Notes: a model not told the origin generated them from the letters alone. A stretch of 64,000 nucleotides of DNA from Oceaniglobus roseus (GCF_002869745.1 NZ_PNOS01000025.1:1-64000), one strand, 5' to 3'; positions 1 through 8,692 are shown, counted from the stretch's first letter. Program-made: numbers and translations.

Positions 1-989
1 GCGACCGCATCGCCGCGCTGACCCGCACCGTCCGCGCCTATGAAAGCGGGCTTTCGGCCCTGCGCGAGGGACTGCGCCAGGCCAATGCGCGCGAGGCCGA
101 GATCCGCGCCCGCTTCGACCGGGAGCGCGGGCGGCTCGGCGGCATCCTTGCCGCGCTCGAGACCATGCAGGGCTCGCCCGAGGCGCTGTTGCTGCTGCAT
201 CCCGACGGCGCGCTCGGCACCGCGCGGGCGGGCATGATCCTGTCCGACGTGACGCCCGCGCTGCTGGCGGAGGTGCAGGGGCTGAAGGTGGCGCTGGAGG
301 AGATCGCGACGCTGCGCGCGCTCGAGGCCAGCGCCGCGACCACGCTGGCCGAGGGGCTGGCGGGGATCCAGGAGGCGCGCACGAAGCTGAGCCTCGCCAT
401 GTCCGACCGCACCGACCTTCCGATGCGGCTGACCGAGGATGCCGCGCAGATGAAGCGGCTGGCCGAGGGGGCGCGGACGCTGGAAGGTTTCGCGGCCGGG
501 CTGTCGGCGCTGCCGGGCGACACCGTGGGCCGCAGCCTGCCGGATTTCGCCGATGCGAAGGGCGACCTGGACCTGCCGGTGCAGGGCCGGGTCCTGGCGG
601 GGTTCGACGAGGCCGGGCCGGACGGCGTGAAACGGCCGGGCCTGGTGCTGGCGGTGCCGCCCGGCGCGCTCGTCACCACGCCCTGGCCCGCGACGATCCG
701 CTATCTCGGGCCGCTTCTGGACTACGCAAATGTGATGATCCTTGAGCCCTCTGCCGGGTATCTGCTGGTGCTCGCCGGGCTCGGGACGGTCTATGGTGAG
801 GTCGGCCAGGTGATCCCCGAGGGCAGTCCCGTGGGGCTCATGGGCGGAGGGGCGCCGGGGCTCGAGGGCTTTCTGACGCAGGCCGCGGGCGGGGATGGCC
901 AAGCCCGCGAGGAGACGCTTTATTTGGAACTGAGAGAAGGGCAAGGTCCCGTGGACCCCGCAGGGTGGTTCAGAATGGATGAGGAATGA
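1..989 (+). CDS. Murein hydrolase activator EnvC-like protein (5' end outside window)
   Basis: The frame is open from the left edge (first full codon at base 3) to a TGA at 987-989, so only the C-terminal ~328 residues are here. The first half is rich in Ala, Leu, Glu and Arg as in a coiled coil. The last ~130 residues look like a degenerate LytM/M23 domain (VMILEPSAGYLLVLAGL, then YGEVGQ), and the metal-binding His residues of active M23 peptidases are not visible. This is the EnvC pattern: proteins that activate periplasmic amidases at the division septum rather than cut peptidoglycan. It is followed directly by ctpA, the usual Rhodobacterales order. The family is inferred from pattern and context. 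Confidence 0.72.
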   Translation, partial: DRIAALTRTVRAYESGLSALREGLRQANAREAEIRARFDRERGRLGGILAALETMQGSPEALLLLHPDGALGTARAGMILSDVTPALLAEVQGLKVALEEIATLRALEASAATTLAEGLAGIQEARTKLSLAMSDRTDLPMRLTEDAAQMKRLAEGARTLEGFAAGLSALPGDTVGRSLPDFADAKGDLDLPVQGRVLAGFDEAGPDGVKRPGLVLAVPPGALVTTPWPATIRYLGPLLDYANVMILEPSAGYLLVLAGLGTVYGEVGQVIPEGSPVGLMGGGAPGLEGFLTQAAGGDGQAREETLYLELREGQGPVDPAGWFRMDEE

Positions 990-996
990 TCGAGAG

Positions 997-2334
997 ATGA
1001 GAAAATTCGCAGTCGCCGCCCTGGGCGGAACCCTCGCCGGGGTGCTTCTGACATCGCAGATCGCGGGGCCCCTGGTGGCCCAGGAAGCCGAGAAAAACTC
1101 CAGCGTCTACGAGCAGCTCGACCTGTTCGGCGACATTTTCGAGCGGATCCGCGCCCAGTACGTCGAGGAGGTGGATCCCGAGAAGCTGATCGAGTCGGCG
1201 ATCGACGGGATGCTGACCTCGCTCGATCCGCACTCCTCCTACCTGTCGCCGGCGGACGCGGCGGCGATGCGGGTGCAGACGCGGGGCGAATTCGGCGGGC
1301 TCGGGATCGAGGTGACGCAGGAAGAGGGCTTCGTGAAGGTCGTCTCGCCGATGGACGGCACGCCGGCCGACGAGGCCGGGGTCGAGGCCGGCGACTTCAT
1401 CACCCATGTCAACGGCGAGTCGGTGCTGGGCCTGACGCTGGACGAGGCGGTCGAGATGATGCGCGGCCCGGTGGGCAGCGAGATCGTCATCACCGTGGTC
1501 CGCGAGGGCAAGGACGAGCCGATGGACATCTCCATCATCCGCGACACGATCAAGCTGACCGCCGTGCGCTCGCGCCGCGAGGGCGAGTCGGTGGTGCTGC
1601 GGGTCAGCACCTTCAACGACCAGACCTCGCCCAACCTCGAGGAGGGGATCAAGAAGCAGGTCGAGGAGGCCGGCGGCATGGATCACGTCAACGGCTTCGT
1701 CATCGACCTGCGCAACAACCCGGGCGGCCTTCTGACCCAGGCGATCCGCGTCGCCGACGACTTCCTCGAGTCGGGCGAGATCGTGTCGACCCGCGGCCGC
1801 GATCCCGCGGACAGCGAGCGCTACAACGCCACCGCGGGCGACCTCGCGAACGGCAAGCCGATCGTCGTGCTGATCAACGGCGGCTCGGCCTCGGCGTCCG
1901 AGATCGTCGCGGGCGCGCTGCAGGATCATCGCCGCGCCATCGTCATCGGCACCAAGTCCTTCGGCAAGGGCTCGGTCCAGACGGTGATGCCGCTGCGCAG
2001 CTCAGGTGCCATGCGGCTGACCACGGCGCGCTACTACACGCCGTCGGGTCGGTCGATCCAGAACCTCGGCGTTTCGCCCGACATCGTGGTGGCCCAGCCG
2101 GCGAAGCGGCCCGAGGCCGAGAGCGAGGAGGATCTTCCGGCACGTCCGCTGCGCTCGGAAGCCGACCTGCGCGGCGCGATCACCAACGACGCGGTGTCCG
2201 AGGACGAGCAGAAGATCATCCTCGAAGAGCAGAAGAAGGCCGAGGAGGCCGCCAAGCTGCGCGACGAGGACTACCAGCTGGCCTATGCGATCGACATCCT
2301 GAAGGGTCTGTCGGCGCTCGGCCCGAAGGAGTGA
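997..2334 (+). CDS. ctpA: Carboxy-terminal processing protease CtpA (peptidase S41)
   Basis: Periplasmic serine protease that trims proteins from their C-termini. An N-terminal hydrophobic stretch (MRKFAVAALGGTLAGVLL) serves as signal or anchor. A PDZ domain covers about residues 95-175 (GLGIEV...VSPMDGTPADEAGVEAGD). The S41 core follows, with NPGG near 241, the nucleophile in GGSASASEIVAGALQD (Ser299 by comparison with Tsp) and the general base in SFGKGSVQ (Lys324), 25 residues apart as in the family. The tail after about residue 365 is charged. I chose ATG 997 over the in-frame ATG at 979 because it avoids overlapping envC, has GAGGAA 10 bases upstream and starts right at the signal peptide. 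It probably shares a transcript with the EnvC-like gene. Confidence 0.93.
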   Translation: MRKFAVAALGGTLAGVLLTSQIAGPLVAQEAEKNSSVYEQLDLFGDIFERIRAQYVEEVDPEKLIESAIDGMLTSLDPHSSYLSPADAAAMRVQTRGEFGGLGIEVTQEEGFVKVVSPMDGTPADEAGVEAGDFITHVNGESVLGLTLDEAVEMMRGPVGSEIVITVVREGKDEPMDISIIRDTIKLTAVRSRREGESVVLRVSTFNDQTSPNLEEGIKKQVEEAGGMDHVNGFVIDLRNNPGGLLTQAIRVADDFLESGEIVSTRGRDPADSERYNATAGDLANGKPIVVLINGGSASASEIVAGALQDHRRAIVIGTKSFGKGSVQTVMPLRSSGAMRLTTARYYTPSGRSIQNLGVSPDIVVAQPAKRPEAESEEDLPARPLRSEADLRGAITNDAVSEDEQKIILEEQKKAEEAAKLRDEDYQLAYAIDILKGLSALGPKE

Positions 2335-2353
2335 GCCGCGCCTGAGACGTGAG

Positions 2354-2380
2354 GAACGCCCCGGCCTGTCCGGGGCGTTC
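2354..2380 (+). terminator. Stem-loop after ctpA
   Basis: Perfect 11-bp inverted repeat (GAACGCCCCGG / CCGGGGCGTTC) with a 5-base loop, 20 bases after the ctpA stop. There is no long T-run, so it is a probable rather than certain terminator. Confidence 0.6.
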
Positions 2381-2420
2381 GCTGTTCCGGGCCTGCCTGC
2401 CGGACCATCGGAGAAAGCGA

Positions 2421-2900
2421 ATGACCCCCGAAGAGATCGAGAAGCTGCCCTATCGCCCCTGTGTCGGCGTGATGCTGGTGAACGGCGCGGGGCGTGTCTT
2501 CGTCGGCGCGCGGATCGACACGCCCGGCGCCTGGCAGATGCCCCAGGGCGGAATCGACCCCGGCGAGGATCCGCGCGACGCGGCGCTGCGCGAGCTCCGG
2601 GAAGAGACGGGGGTCGCGCCCGAGAAGGTCGAGATCGAGGCCGAGACCGACGGCTGGATCGCCTACGACCTGCCGCACCACCTTGTGCCGGGGCACTGGA
2701 AGGGACGCTTTCGCGGCCAGAAGCAGCGCTGGTACCTGATGCGCTTCCGCGGCGAGGACGGCGAGATCGACATCTCGGGCCCGCCGCCCGAGTTCTCGGA
2801 ATGGCAGTGGATGGACAAGGACCGGCTTCTGGACAGCATCGTGCCGTTCAAGCGTGCCGTCTACCAGGCGGTGCTGGCGGAACTGGGGGGCCGGATATGA
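2421..2900 (+). CDS. rppH: RNA pyrophosphohydrolase RppH (Nudix)
   Basis: Removes pyrophosphate from the 5' triphosphate of RNAs and so starts mRNA decay; related enzymes also cleave dinucleoside polyphosphates. The 159-residue length is typical. The Nudix box (GX5EX7REUXEEXGU) is complete: it begins GGIDPGEDP and ends [10 protein letters not shown]. RppH hallmarks are the N-terminal [11 protein letters not shown], the WQMPQGG just before the box and W-x-A-Y-D-L-P after it. ATG 2421 is preceded by GGAGAAAG; longer in-frame starts would run into the terminator hairpin. The stop overlaps the next gene's start (ATGA), so the two are translationally coupled. Confidence 0.94.
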   Translation: MTPEEIEKLPYRPCVGVMLVNGAGRVFVGARIDTPGAWQMPQGGIDPGEDPRDAALRELREETGVAPEKVEIEAETDGWIAYDLPHHLVPGHWKGRFRGQKQRWYLMRFRGEDGEIDISGPPPEFSEWQWMDKDRLLDSIVPFKRAVYQAVLAELGGRI

Positions 2901-3367
2901 AGGCCACGGTCGCCGCGCTCTGCCTCGTGGCCACCGCGCAGCAGGCGCTGGCGCTGTCCTGCGTCGCGCCCGACCCCTTGCGCGCCTTCGCCGAGGCGGC
3001 GGCGGCGCCCGAGGTGCATATCGTCGTGCAGGGCAGCTTCGCCTTCGAGGGGGCGTTTCCCGAAGGCGGCGGCGACACCCAGCCCGAGCCGAAGGCGATC
3101 CCCGCGCGGTTCACCGGCCATGGCCTGACCGCCGAGGGCTTCACCACGCCGCTGTCGATGTGGGTGACGCTGGACGCCTCCTGCCTCGGGCCCTGGTGCG
3201 GCAGCCTTGCCCCGGAGACCGAGCAGCTGGCCTTCCTGGAACGGCGCGTCGACGGCTATCACCTGGCGGTGGGTCCCTGTCCGACCCGGCTGTTCGCCCC
3301 CGCCGACGTGGCCACCGCCGAAAGCCTGCAGGCCTGCATCGCCAAGCCCGGCGCCTGCGGCGGCTGA
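2897..3367 (+). CDS. Small secreted protein of unknown function
   Basis: 156 residues with a clear signal peptide ([19 protein letters not shown]), so the mature protein would start LSCVAPDP. It contains several cysteines (SC near the new N-terminus, [27 protein letters not shown]), suggesting disulfide bonds in the periplasm. A mature N-terminus carrying a Cys followed by a beta-rich stretch ([13 protein letters not shown]) faintly recalls NTR/TIMP-type domains, but I cannot confirm this. It overlaps rppH by 4 bases (ATGA) and is probably co-transcribed with it. Confidence 0.75.
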   Translation: MKATVAALCLVATAQQALALSCVAPDPLRAFAEAAAAPEVHIVVQGSFAFEGAFPEGGGDTQPEPKAIPARFTGHGLTAEGFTTPLSMWVTLDASCLGPWCGSLAPETEQLAFLERRVDGYHLAVGPCPTRLFAPADVATAESLQACIAKPGACGG

Positions 3368-3532
3368 CCGGCTGGACGCCGCGCAAGACCGGCGACAGGC
3401 CCGGGGGCAGCGTGGTAGGGTCCGGGCAGAGCACGGCGGTTCCGGGAACGGGTCCCGCGGCCCGGTCCGTGCCGATGTCCCGGGTCGCGTGCCCCTGGGG
3501 GCCGCCCCGCCGTTCGTTCAGGATTTTTCAAC

Positions 3533-3901
3533 ATGTCATTCGTGCAGGCCAGACTGAACCGCGCCTTCTCCACCTTCCTGCATTCCCTGAAGGGAAGCGA
3601 GAAAGCCGACATGGACGCGATCCTCGCGGACATCCGCATGATGAACAATCCCTCGGTGCACCAGAATCTGGGCAATCCCCGCCTGTATACCGCCGGGTTC
3701 TGGGTGCGTGACCTGCCTGCCATGAAGGGCGTGGACAAGGGCGCCAACCGCTTGATCTATTCGGCCCTGGAGCAGGACGCGAATGAGAAGCGCCGCGGCC
3801 TGACCGGGCATGTGGATGTCCACGGCATCGGCAATCCCCACGATTCGAGCGGCTTCAACCAGGTGAAGAGCTTCTCGCAGATCAAGTGGCTGTACCACTG
3901 A
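3533..3901 (+). CDS. Hypothetical protein, 122 residues
   Basis: I do not recognise this protein. It has no signal peptide or membrane segment. It is polar with a neutral-to-basic helical N-terminal half (RAFSTFLHSLKGSEKADMD) and a Gly/His/Asn-rich second half (HVDVHGIGNPHDSSGF). Composition is visibly less GC-biased (many Asn, Lys, Ile, Phe) than the neighbours. The 165 bases upstream are unassigned. It stands alone between the rppH pair and the convergent LOV kinase. It was accepted for its clean ATG, sensible length and protein-like composition. Confidence 0.6.
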   Translation: MSFVQARLNRAFSTFLHSLKGSEKADMDAILADIRMMNNPSVHQNLGNPRLYTAGFWVRDLPAMKGVDKGANRLIYSALEQDANEKRRGLTGHVDVHGIGNPHDSSGFNQVKSFSQIKWLYH

Positions 3902-4014
3902 CCGGCTGATGCGGGGTGGGCGGACCGCTCCGGGCGGCCCCGCCCTGCGACGACCTTGCGCGGACGACGCCCGCCACCTGCGGCGTCCGCGGCGTCGGCC
4001 CGTCGCCGCCGTGC

Positions 4015-5097
4015 CTACTCCGCCTTCTCGAACTCCACCGCGATGATCGTGCCTTGCGCCGCGCGGGTCACCTGCAGATCGGCGCCCAGCATCTCGGTCA
4101 GCCCCGTGACGATCGATCCGCCGACCCCGGAGTGGCCGCAGTGGCCGGTGGTGTCGAGCTCTCCCGACACCGTCTCCGCATGTTCGGTCTGGGTTTCGAC
4201 GGTCGGTGCCTCGCCGGGCCAGTCGATGCCCTCGGGCAGGCCCACGCCGTCGTCCGCCACGGAAAGACGCACGCCGCCCGTGTCGAGCCGGTGAAATCGC
4301 ACCTCGATCAGGCCGCTGTCGCGCCCCGCAAAGGCATGTTCGAAGGCGTTGGTCAGCAGCTCCGACAGCAGAAGGCCCAGCCGGGCAGCCTGGTCGATGG
4401 GCAGCTCGATCTCCTCGCAGTCCACGTTCAGCCGGATCGCGCTCCGGTCGCCGAGGCGCGACACGACCGAGGCGATGCGGCTGAGATAGGCGCCGGTGCG
4501 GATCTTCCGGTTGTCGCCGCCCGATTGCGTGGCCGCGAACATCTCTTCGTAGAGCAGCGCCAGCGCCTCGACCCGGCGCCCGACCGCGCGGAAGGATTCC
4601 TCGGTCACCGTGGCGCGGGCCTGGATGCGGATCATGCCGACGACCATCGCGAGGTGGTTCTTCACCCTGTGCTGCAGCTCGCGCAGCAGGTTCAGCGCAT
4701 CCTCGTTCCGATGCGCCGCGGCGGCTTCGCCGTTCATCTCGCGCTGGACCGAGAAGAAGGCGGTAAGGTCGCCCTGCCGGTCGAACACGGGCGAGATCAG
4801 CACCTGATTCGTGAACGGCGTGCCGTCCGCCTTGTAGTTGGTCAGCGTGACCTGGAACTCGGCCTGGCTCCTGAGCCCCTCGCGGATCTTTAGGACCGCT
4901 TCGGGTTCGGTGCCCCGGCCCTGCAGGAAGCGGCAGTTGCGCCCCACCGCATAGTCGCGGCTGTAAAGCGTCATGGCCTGGAAGGCGTCGTTCACGAAGG
5001 TGATCCGGTGATCGTCGTCGCGGGCATCGGTCAGGACGATGGCAACGGGCGTGCGCTGGATCGCCACTGCGATCAGTTCGTCCGATCCTTCCCCCAT
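4015..5097 (-). CDS. LOV-domain sensor histidine kinase (HisKA_2 type)
   Basis: Predicted soluble blue-light photoreceptor kinase. Residues about 10-120 form a PAS/LOV domain: the flavin-adduct motif GRNCRFLQG puts the reactive cysteine at Cys55, and NYKADGTPFTNQ and the late SVQRE match the flavin-contacting strands of LOV domains. Residues 135-200 are a HisKA_2 dimerisation domain with LRELQHRVKNHLA (phospho-acceptor His143). The ATPase domain has Asn250 in SELLTNAFEHA and a G1 box DDGVGLPEG (281-290). An insert of about 30 residues follows, containing GHCGHSG (318-324), before the last glycine stretch. No membrane segment and no adjacent response regulator are seen. GGGGAGG lies 9 bases before ATG 5097. 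It is divergent from dnaE2. Confidence 0.88.
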   Translation of the reverse strand: MGEGSDELIAVAIQRTPVAIVLTDARDDDHRITFVNDAFQAMTLYSRDYAVGRNCRFLQGRGTEPEAVLKIREGLRSQAEFQVTLTNYKADGTPFTNQVLISPVFDRQGDLTAFFSVQREMNGEAAAAHRNEDALNLLRELQHRVKNHLAMVVGMIRIQARATVTEESFRAVGRRVEALALLYEEMFAATQSGGDNRKIRTGAYLSRIASVVSRLGDRSAIRLNVDCEEIELPIDQAARLGLLLSELLTNAFEHAFAGRDSGLIEVRFHRLDTGGVRLSVADDGVGLPEGIDWPGEAPTVETQTEHAETVSGELDTTGHCGHSGVGGSIVTGLTEMLGADLQVTRAAQGTIIAVEFEKAE

Positions 5098-5219
5098 GAC
5101 GCGCGCCTCCCCTCACGGCGTATTGAACGGATTGTATGACCTTCGGTCAACTTTTTTCGTCCCGTTCCGGCCACTTGGCAGCAGGCCGGGGGCCGCTTCC
5201 CACAAGCGACTCCCCATGA

Positions 5220-5239
5220 GAACAAAACGTGAATATACT
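5220..5239 (+). promoter_or_regulatory. Probable LexA (SOS) operator and -10 of dnaE2
   Basis: GAAC-N7-GAAT at 5220-5234 is one base from GAAC-N7-GAAC, the reverse complement of the alphaproteobacterial LexA box GTTC-N7-GTTC. It runs into TATACT (5234-5239), a good -10 hexamer about 29 bases before the chosen dnaE2 ATG. LexA bound here would block polymerase. SOS control is established for dnaE2 genes in alphaproteobacteria; the site call is inference. Confidence 0.55.
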
Positions 5240-5267
5240 GGCGACTCGTCCCACCGGAGAAAACGCC

Positions 5268-8264
5268 ATGGATCAGGATCAGACGCCGACACCGGGCTTC
5301 GCGGAGCTCTCCGCCACCTCGAACTTCACCTTCCTCACCGGCGGCTCCCACCCCGAGGAATATGTCGAGCGGGCGGCGCTCCTCGGCCTGCCCGCCATCG
5401 CCATCGCCGACGAGAACACCGTCGCGGGCATCGTCCGCGCCCATACCCGCACGAAGGAGATCCGCCGCCAGGTCGACCTGCGCCTCGCCGCCGATGCCGA
5501 TCCCGTCGGCCCGCCGCGCCCCGCCCACCTGCCGCCGCCCCCCGGTCTTGCCATCCGCAACGTCCCCCGTCTGGTCCCGGCGGCGCGGATCGTGCTGGAG
5601 GACGGGCTGTCCTTCACCCTGATCCCCCGCGACCGCCCCGGTTGGGGCGGCATGTGCCGACTGCTGACATTGGGGCGGCGGCGTGCGCCGAAGGGCGGCT
5701 GCGTGCTGCGCATGGCCGACCTTGCCGAGCACATCGGCGGCTGCGAGCTGCTGGTCCACGCCCCCCGCGAGGCCCGGAAGGGCTGGAGCGCGGGGGTGCG
5801 CAACCTCCTGCACCGCTTCCCCGGCGCCGTGTCGCTGATCCTCTGCCCCCGCTACGACGGCCAGGACCGCCGCCGCTTCGCCCGCCTCGCCGCCTTCGCG
5901 GCCGAGCTCGGGATTCCCACCGTCGCCTCGGGCGTGCCGCTGATGCACCACGGCGCCCGGCGCCGCCTGACCGACGTGCTGACCGCGATCCGCCTCGGCA
6001 AGCGGGTCGACGACCTGGGCCGCGCCGCGCTCGCCAATGCCGAGCAGCGGCTGAGGGGCCCCCGCGAGATGGCCCGCCTCTTCGCCGACCACCCCGAAGC
6101 GATGGCCGAGACGCTGAGGATCCTCGACCGCTGCACCTTCTCGCTGAACGAGCTGCGCTATGAATACCCGTCCGAACTGACGGACGGCGAGACGGCGGGC
6201 GAACGGCTGTCCCGCCTCGCCCGTGCGGGGCTGAAATGGCGCTATCCCGCCGGCGTGCCGGACAAGGTGGCGGCCATGCTCGCCCACGAACTCGCCCTGA
6301 TCGGCAAGCTGAGATACGAACCCTATTTCCTGACCGTCCACGACATCGTCGCCTTCGCCCGCTCGCGCAACATCCTCTGCCAGGGGCGGGGATCGGCGGC
6401 GAACTCGGTCGTCTGCTACGCCCTCGGCGTCACCTCCGTTTCCCCCGAGATCGGCACCATGGTGTTCGAGCGCTTCGTCTCCGAGGCCCGCGACGAGCCC
6501 CCCGACATCGACGTGGACTTCGAGCACGAGCGCCGCGAGGAGGTGATCCAGCACATCTACGAGCGTTACGGCCGCGAGCGTGCAGGCCTCACCGCCACGG
6601 TGATCCACTACCGCGGCAAGCGCGCGATCCGCGAGGTCGGCCGCGCCATGGGGCTTTCCGAGGACACGCTCGGCGCCATGTCCTCCCAGCTCTGGGGCTT
6701 CTTCTCGACGAAGGGGATCGAGGCGCAGCGGCTGCGCGAGATCGGACTCGACCCCGCCGACCGCCGCCTGGCGCAGACGATGGAACTGGTGGACGAGATC
6801 ATCGGCTTCCCCCGCCACCTGTCCCAGCACGTCGGCGGCTTCGTCATCACCGAAGGCCGCCTGGACGAACTGGTGCCGGTCGAGAACGCGGCGATGGAGG
6901 ACCGCACCGTGATCTGTTGGGACAAGGACGACATCGACAGCCTGGGCATCCTCAAGGTCGACATTCTGGCGCTCGGGATGCTGACCTGCATCCGCAAGGG
7001 GTTCGACCTGCTCCAGATGCATCACCGGCTGGATTACACGCTGGCGACCCTGCCGCCCGAGGATCCCGAGGTCTACGACATGCTCTGCCGGGCGGATTCC
7101 CTCGGCGTCTTCCAGGTGGAGTCCCGCGCGCAGATGAACTTCCTGCCGCGGATGCGGCCGCGCTGCTTCTACGACCTCGTGATCGAGGTCGCGATCATCC
7201 GGCCGGGGCCGATCCAGGGCGACATGCTCCACCCCTATCTGCGCCGCCGGAACGGCGAGGAGCAGGTGCGCTTCCCCTCCGACGCCCTCGGCCAGGTGCT
7301 GGGCAAGACGCTGGGCGTGCCGCTGTTCCAGGAACAGGCGATGCAGATCGCGATCATCGGGGCGGGCTTCACCCCGGACGAGGCCGACCGGCTGCGCCGC
7401 GCGCTGGCGACGTTCAAGAAGCACGGCAGCGTCAGCGAGTTCCGCGACCGCTTCCTGCGCGGCATGGCCGCCAACGGCTATGACCGCGACTTCGCCGAAC
7501 GCTGCTTCTCGCAGATCGAGGGGTTCGGCAGCTACGGCTTCCCCGAAAGCCACGCGGCCAGCTTCGCGCTGCTCGTCTACGCCTCGGCCTGGCTGAAATG
7601 CCATCATCCGGCGGTCTTCGCCTGCGCGCTGCTGAACGCCCAGCCCATGGGCTTCTACGCGCCCGCCCAGATCGTCCGGGACGCGCGCGAACACGGCGTC
7701 ACGGTGCTGCCGGTCTGCGTCAACCGCAGCTTCTGGGACAACGTGCTGGAGAAGGACCGGAGCGGAGAGCTGTGCCTGCGCCTCGGCTTCCGGCAGATCA
7801 AGTCCATGGGCGAGGAGGAGGCGACCTGGATCGCCGCCGCCCGCGGCAACGGCTACCACACGGTGCAGGACGTCTGGCGGCGGGCGGGGATCGCGCCGCA
7901 ACAGCTGAAGGTGCTGGCCGAGGCCGACGCCTTCGCCGGGCTCGGGCTCGGCCGCCGCGCGGCGATCTGGGAGGCCCGCGGCATCGGCGGCGCCACCCCC
8001 CTGCCGCTCTTCGCGGGCGATCTCGACGGCGAGGGCATCGTCGAACCGGCGGCCCACCTTCCCCCAATGGCCGAGAGCGAACAGGTGGTGGAGGACTACG
8101 TGGCGATGCGCCTGACCCTGCGGGCGCACCCCATCTCCTTCCTGCGCCCCCGGCTGAGCCCGCGGGAGGACGGGCTGCGCCCGTCCGAGCCTGCGGCGGG
8201 CGGGGGGGCCGCCCTGCGGGCGGCCCCGCAGGACGGCGCGCGGGTGCTCGCGATGGCGGGATGA
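5268..8264 (+). CDS. dnaE2: Error-prone DNA polymerase DnaE2 (ImuC), C-terminally short
   Basis: Translesion C-family polymerase used in SOS mutagenesis. The N-terminal PHP domain starts FAELSATSNFTFL. The palm contains QGRGSAANS and the acidic motif PDIDVDFEHER (from about residue 412); SQHVGGFVITE, LKVDILALGML and RPGPIQGDM follow, all typical of DnaE2. The fingers/tau region reaches LRAHPISFLRPRL. The protein then ends at 998 residues with RVLAMAG, just where family members continue into the OB-fold (AGLVLVRQRPG type), so roughly 80-100 residues are missing. ATG 5268 has GGAGAAA upstream; the alternative GTG 5229 lies inside the operator/-10. No imuA or imuB is in the window. Confidence 0.9.
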   Translation: MDQDQTPTPGFAELSATSNFTFLTGGSHPEEYVERAALLGLPAIAIADENTVAGIVRAHTRTKEIRRQVDLRLAADADPVGPPRPAHLPPPPGLAIRNVPRLVPAARIVLEDGLSFTLIPRDRPGWGGMCRLLTLGRRRAPKGGCVLRMADLAEHIGGCELLVHAPREARKGWSAGVRNLLHRFPGAVSLILCPRYDGQDRRRFARLAAFAAELGIPTVASGVPLMHHGARRRLTDVLTAIRLGKRVDDLGRAALANAEQRLRGPREMARLFADHPEAMAETLRILDRCTFSLNELRYEYPSELTDGETAGERLSRLARAGLKWRYPAGVPDKVAAMLAHELALIGKLRYEPYFLTVHDIVAFARSRNILCQGRGSAANSVVCYALGVTSVSPEIGTMVFERFVSEARDEPPDIDVDFEHERREEVIQHIYERYGRERAGLTATVIHYRGKRAIREVGRAMGLSEDTLGAMSSQLWGFFSTKGIEAQRLREIGLDPADRRLAQTMELVDEIIGFPRHLSQHVGGFVITEGRLDELVPVENAAMEDRTVICWDKDDIDSLGILKVDILALGMLTCIRKGFDLLQMHHRLDYTLATLPPEDPEVYDMLCRADSLGVFQVESRAQMNFLPRMRPRCFYDLVIEVAIIRPGPIQGDMLHPYLRRRNGEEQVRFPSDALGQVLGKTLGVPLFQEQAMQIAIIGAGFTPDEADRLRRALATFKKHGSVSEFRDRFLRGMAANGYDRDFAERCFSQIEGFGSYGFPESHAASFALLVYASAWLKCHHPAVFACALLNAQPMGFYAPAQIVRDAREHGVTVLPVCVNRSFWDNVLEKDRSGELCLRLGFRQIKSMGEEEATWIAAARGNGYHTVQDVWRRAGIAPQQLKVLAEADAFAGLGLGRRAAIWEARGIGGATPLPLFAGDLDGEGIVEPAAHLPPMAESEQVVEDYVAMRLTLRAHPISFLRPRLSPREDGLRPSEPAAGGGAALRAAPQDGARVLAMAG

Positions 8265-8342
8265 ACCGCGGCCGTCGGGCATCGCCCCGCGGTCTGTCGC
8301 GGCATCTTCCGTGGCGCCCGATGCCGCCCGTGCCGGGCGGCT

Positions 8343-8380
8343 GCCTCCGGCGGGGATATTTGGGAAGCAAAGATGGGAAG
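8343..8380 (+). repeat. Dispersed intergenic repeat, subtype 1, copy a
   Basis: Begins GCCTCCGGCGGGGATATTTG and continues GGAAGCAAAGATGGG. It matches copy b (8564-8606, opposite strand) closely and the subtype-2 copies in the first ~20 bases. It lies 78 bases downstream of dnaE2 in the same orientation. Confidence 0.75.
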
Positions 8381-8457
8381 GACAGCCTCAAGGGCCGTCA
8401 CGTAGCGTGAAGAGAAACGGGCCCTCGCGCGGATCAGCGAGCCCCCGAAACGAAGAA

Positions 8458-8483
8458 CGGTCCGCCCGAGGGGGGGCGGACCG
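8458..8483 (+). terminator. Stem-loop between dnaE2 and gst
   Basis: Perfect 10-bp inverted repeat (CGGTCCGCCC / GGGCGGACCG) with a 6-base loop between two convergent genes. There is no T-run on either side, so terminator function is uncertain. Confidence 0.4.
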
Positions 8484-8563
8484 CCATCTTCGCTTGCGGT
8501 CACAGGCTTCCCGGCCTGTGCCGCATGTGCAGCCTGAGGGAGAAAGGTTGCGTTAAGGTTAAC

Positions 8564-8606
8564 GCCCCCCATCTTTGCTTCTCAAATATCCTCGGGGGAG
8601 GCGGCG
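8564..8606 (-). repeat. Dispersed intergenic repeat, subtype 1, copy b
   Basis: On the minus strand it reads CCGAGGATATTTGAGAAGC followed by AAAGATGGGGGGC. It lies 3' of the minus-strand gst gene in that gene's direction, and faces copy a. Confidence 0.7.
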
Positions 8607-8692
8607 CAGCCGCCGCGGGGGCAGACAGCCCCCGTCGACGCCTGCCACGGGCGGAGGTTCCGGGACAGGAGCGCCGCATCCCGGAAACCGTA

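Larger units (their letters stand above)
8265..8692. other. 428-bp gene-free spacer between dnaE2 and gst
   Basis: No supported gene. It holds two inward-facing copies of the dispersed repeat (about 8343-8380 and 8564-8606), one hairpin (8458-8483) and otherwise GC-rich sequence. The two flanking genes are convergent, so the region probably holds their transcription ends. Confidence 0.6.

Noticed and set aside
5229-5267. GTG start giving a 13-residue longer DnaE2
   Set aside because: It falls within the putative LexA operator/-10, and ATG 5268 has a good ribosome site.
5073-8282. A 1069-codon open frame on the minus strand opposite dnaE2
   Set aside because: High GC removes stop codons in antisense frames. 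The translation is His/Arg/Ala/Gly-rich with no domain, and the plus strand clearly encodes DnaE2.
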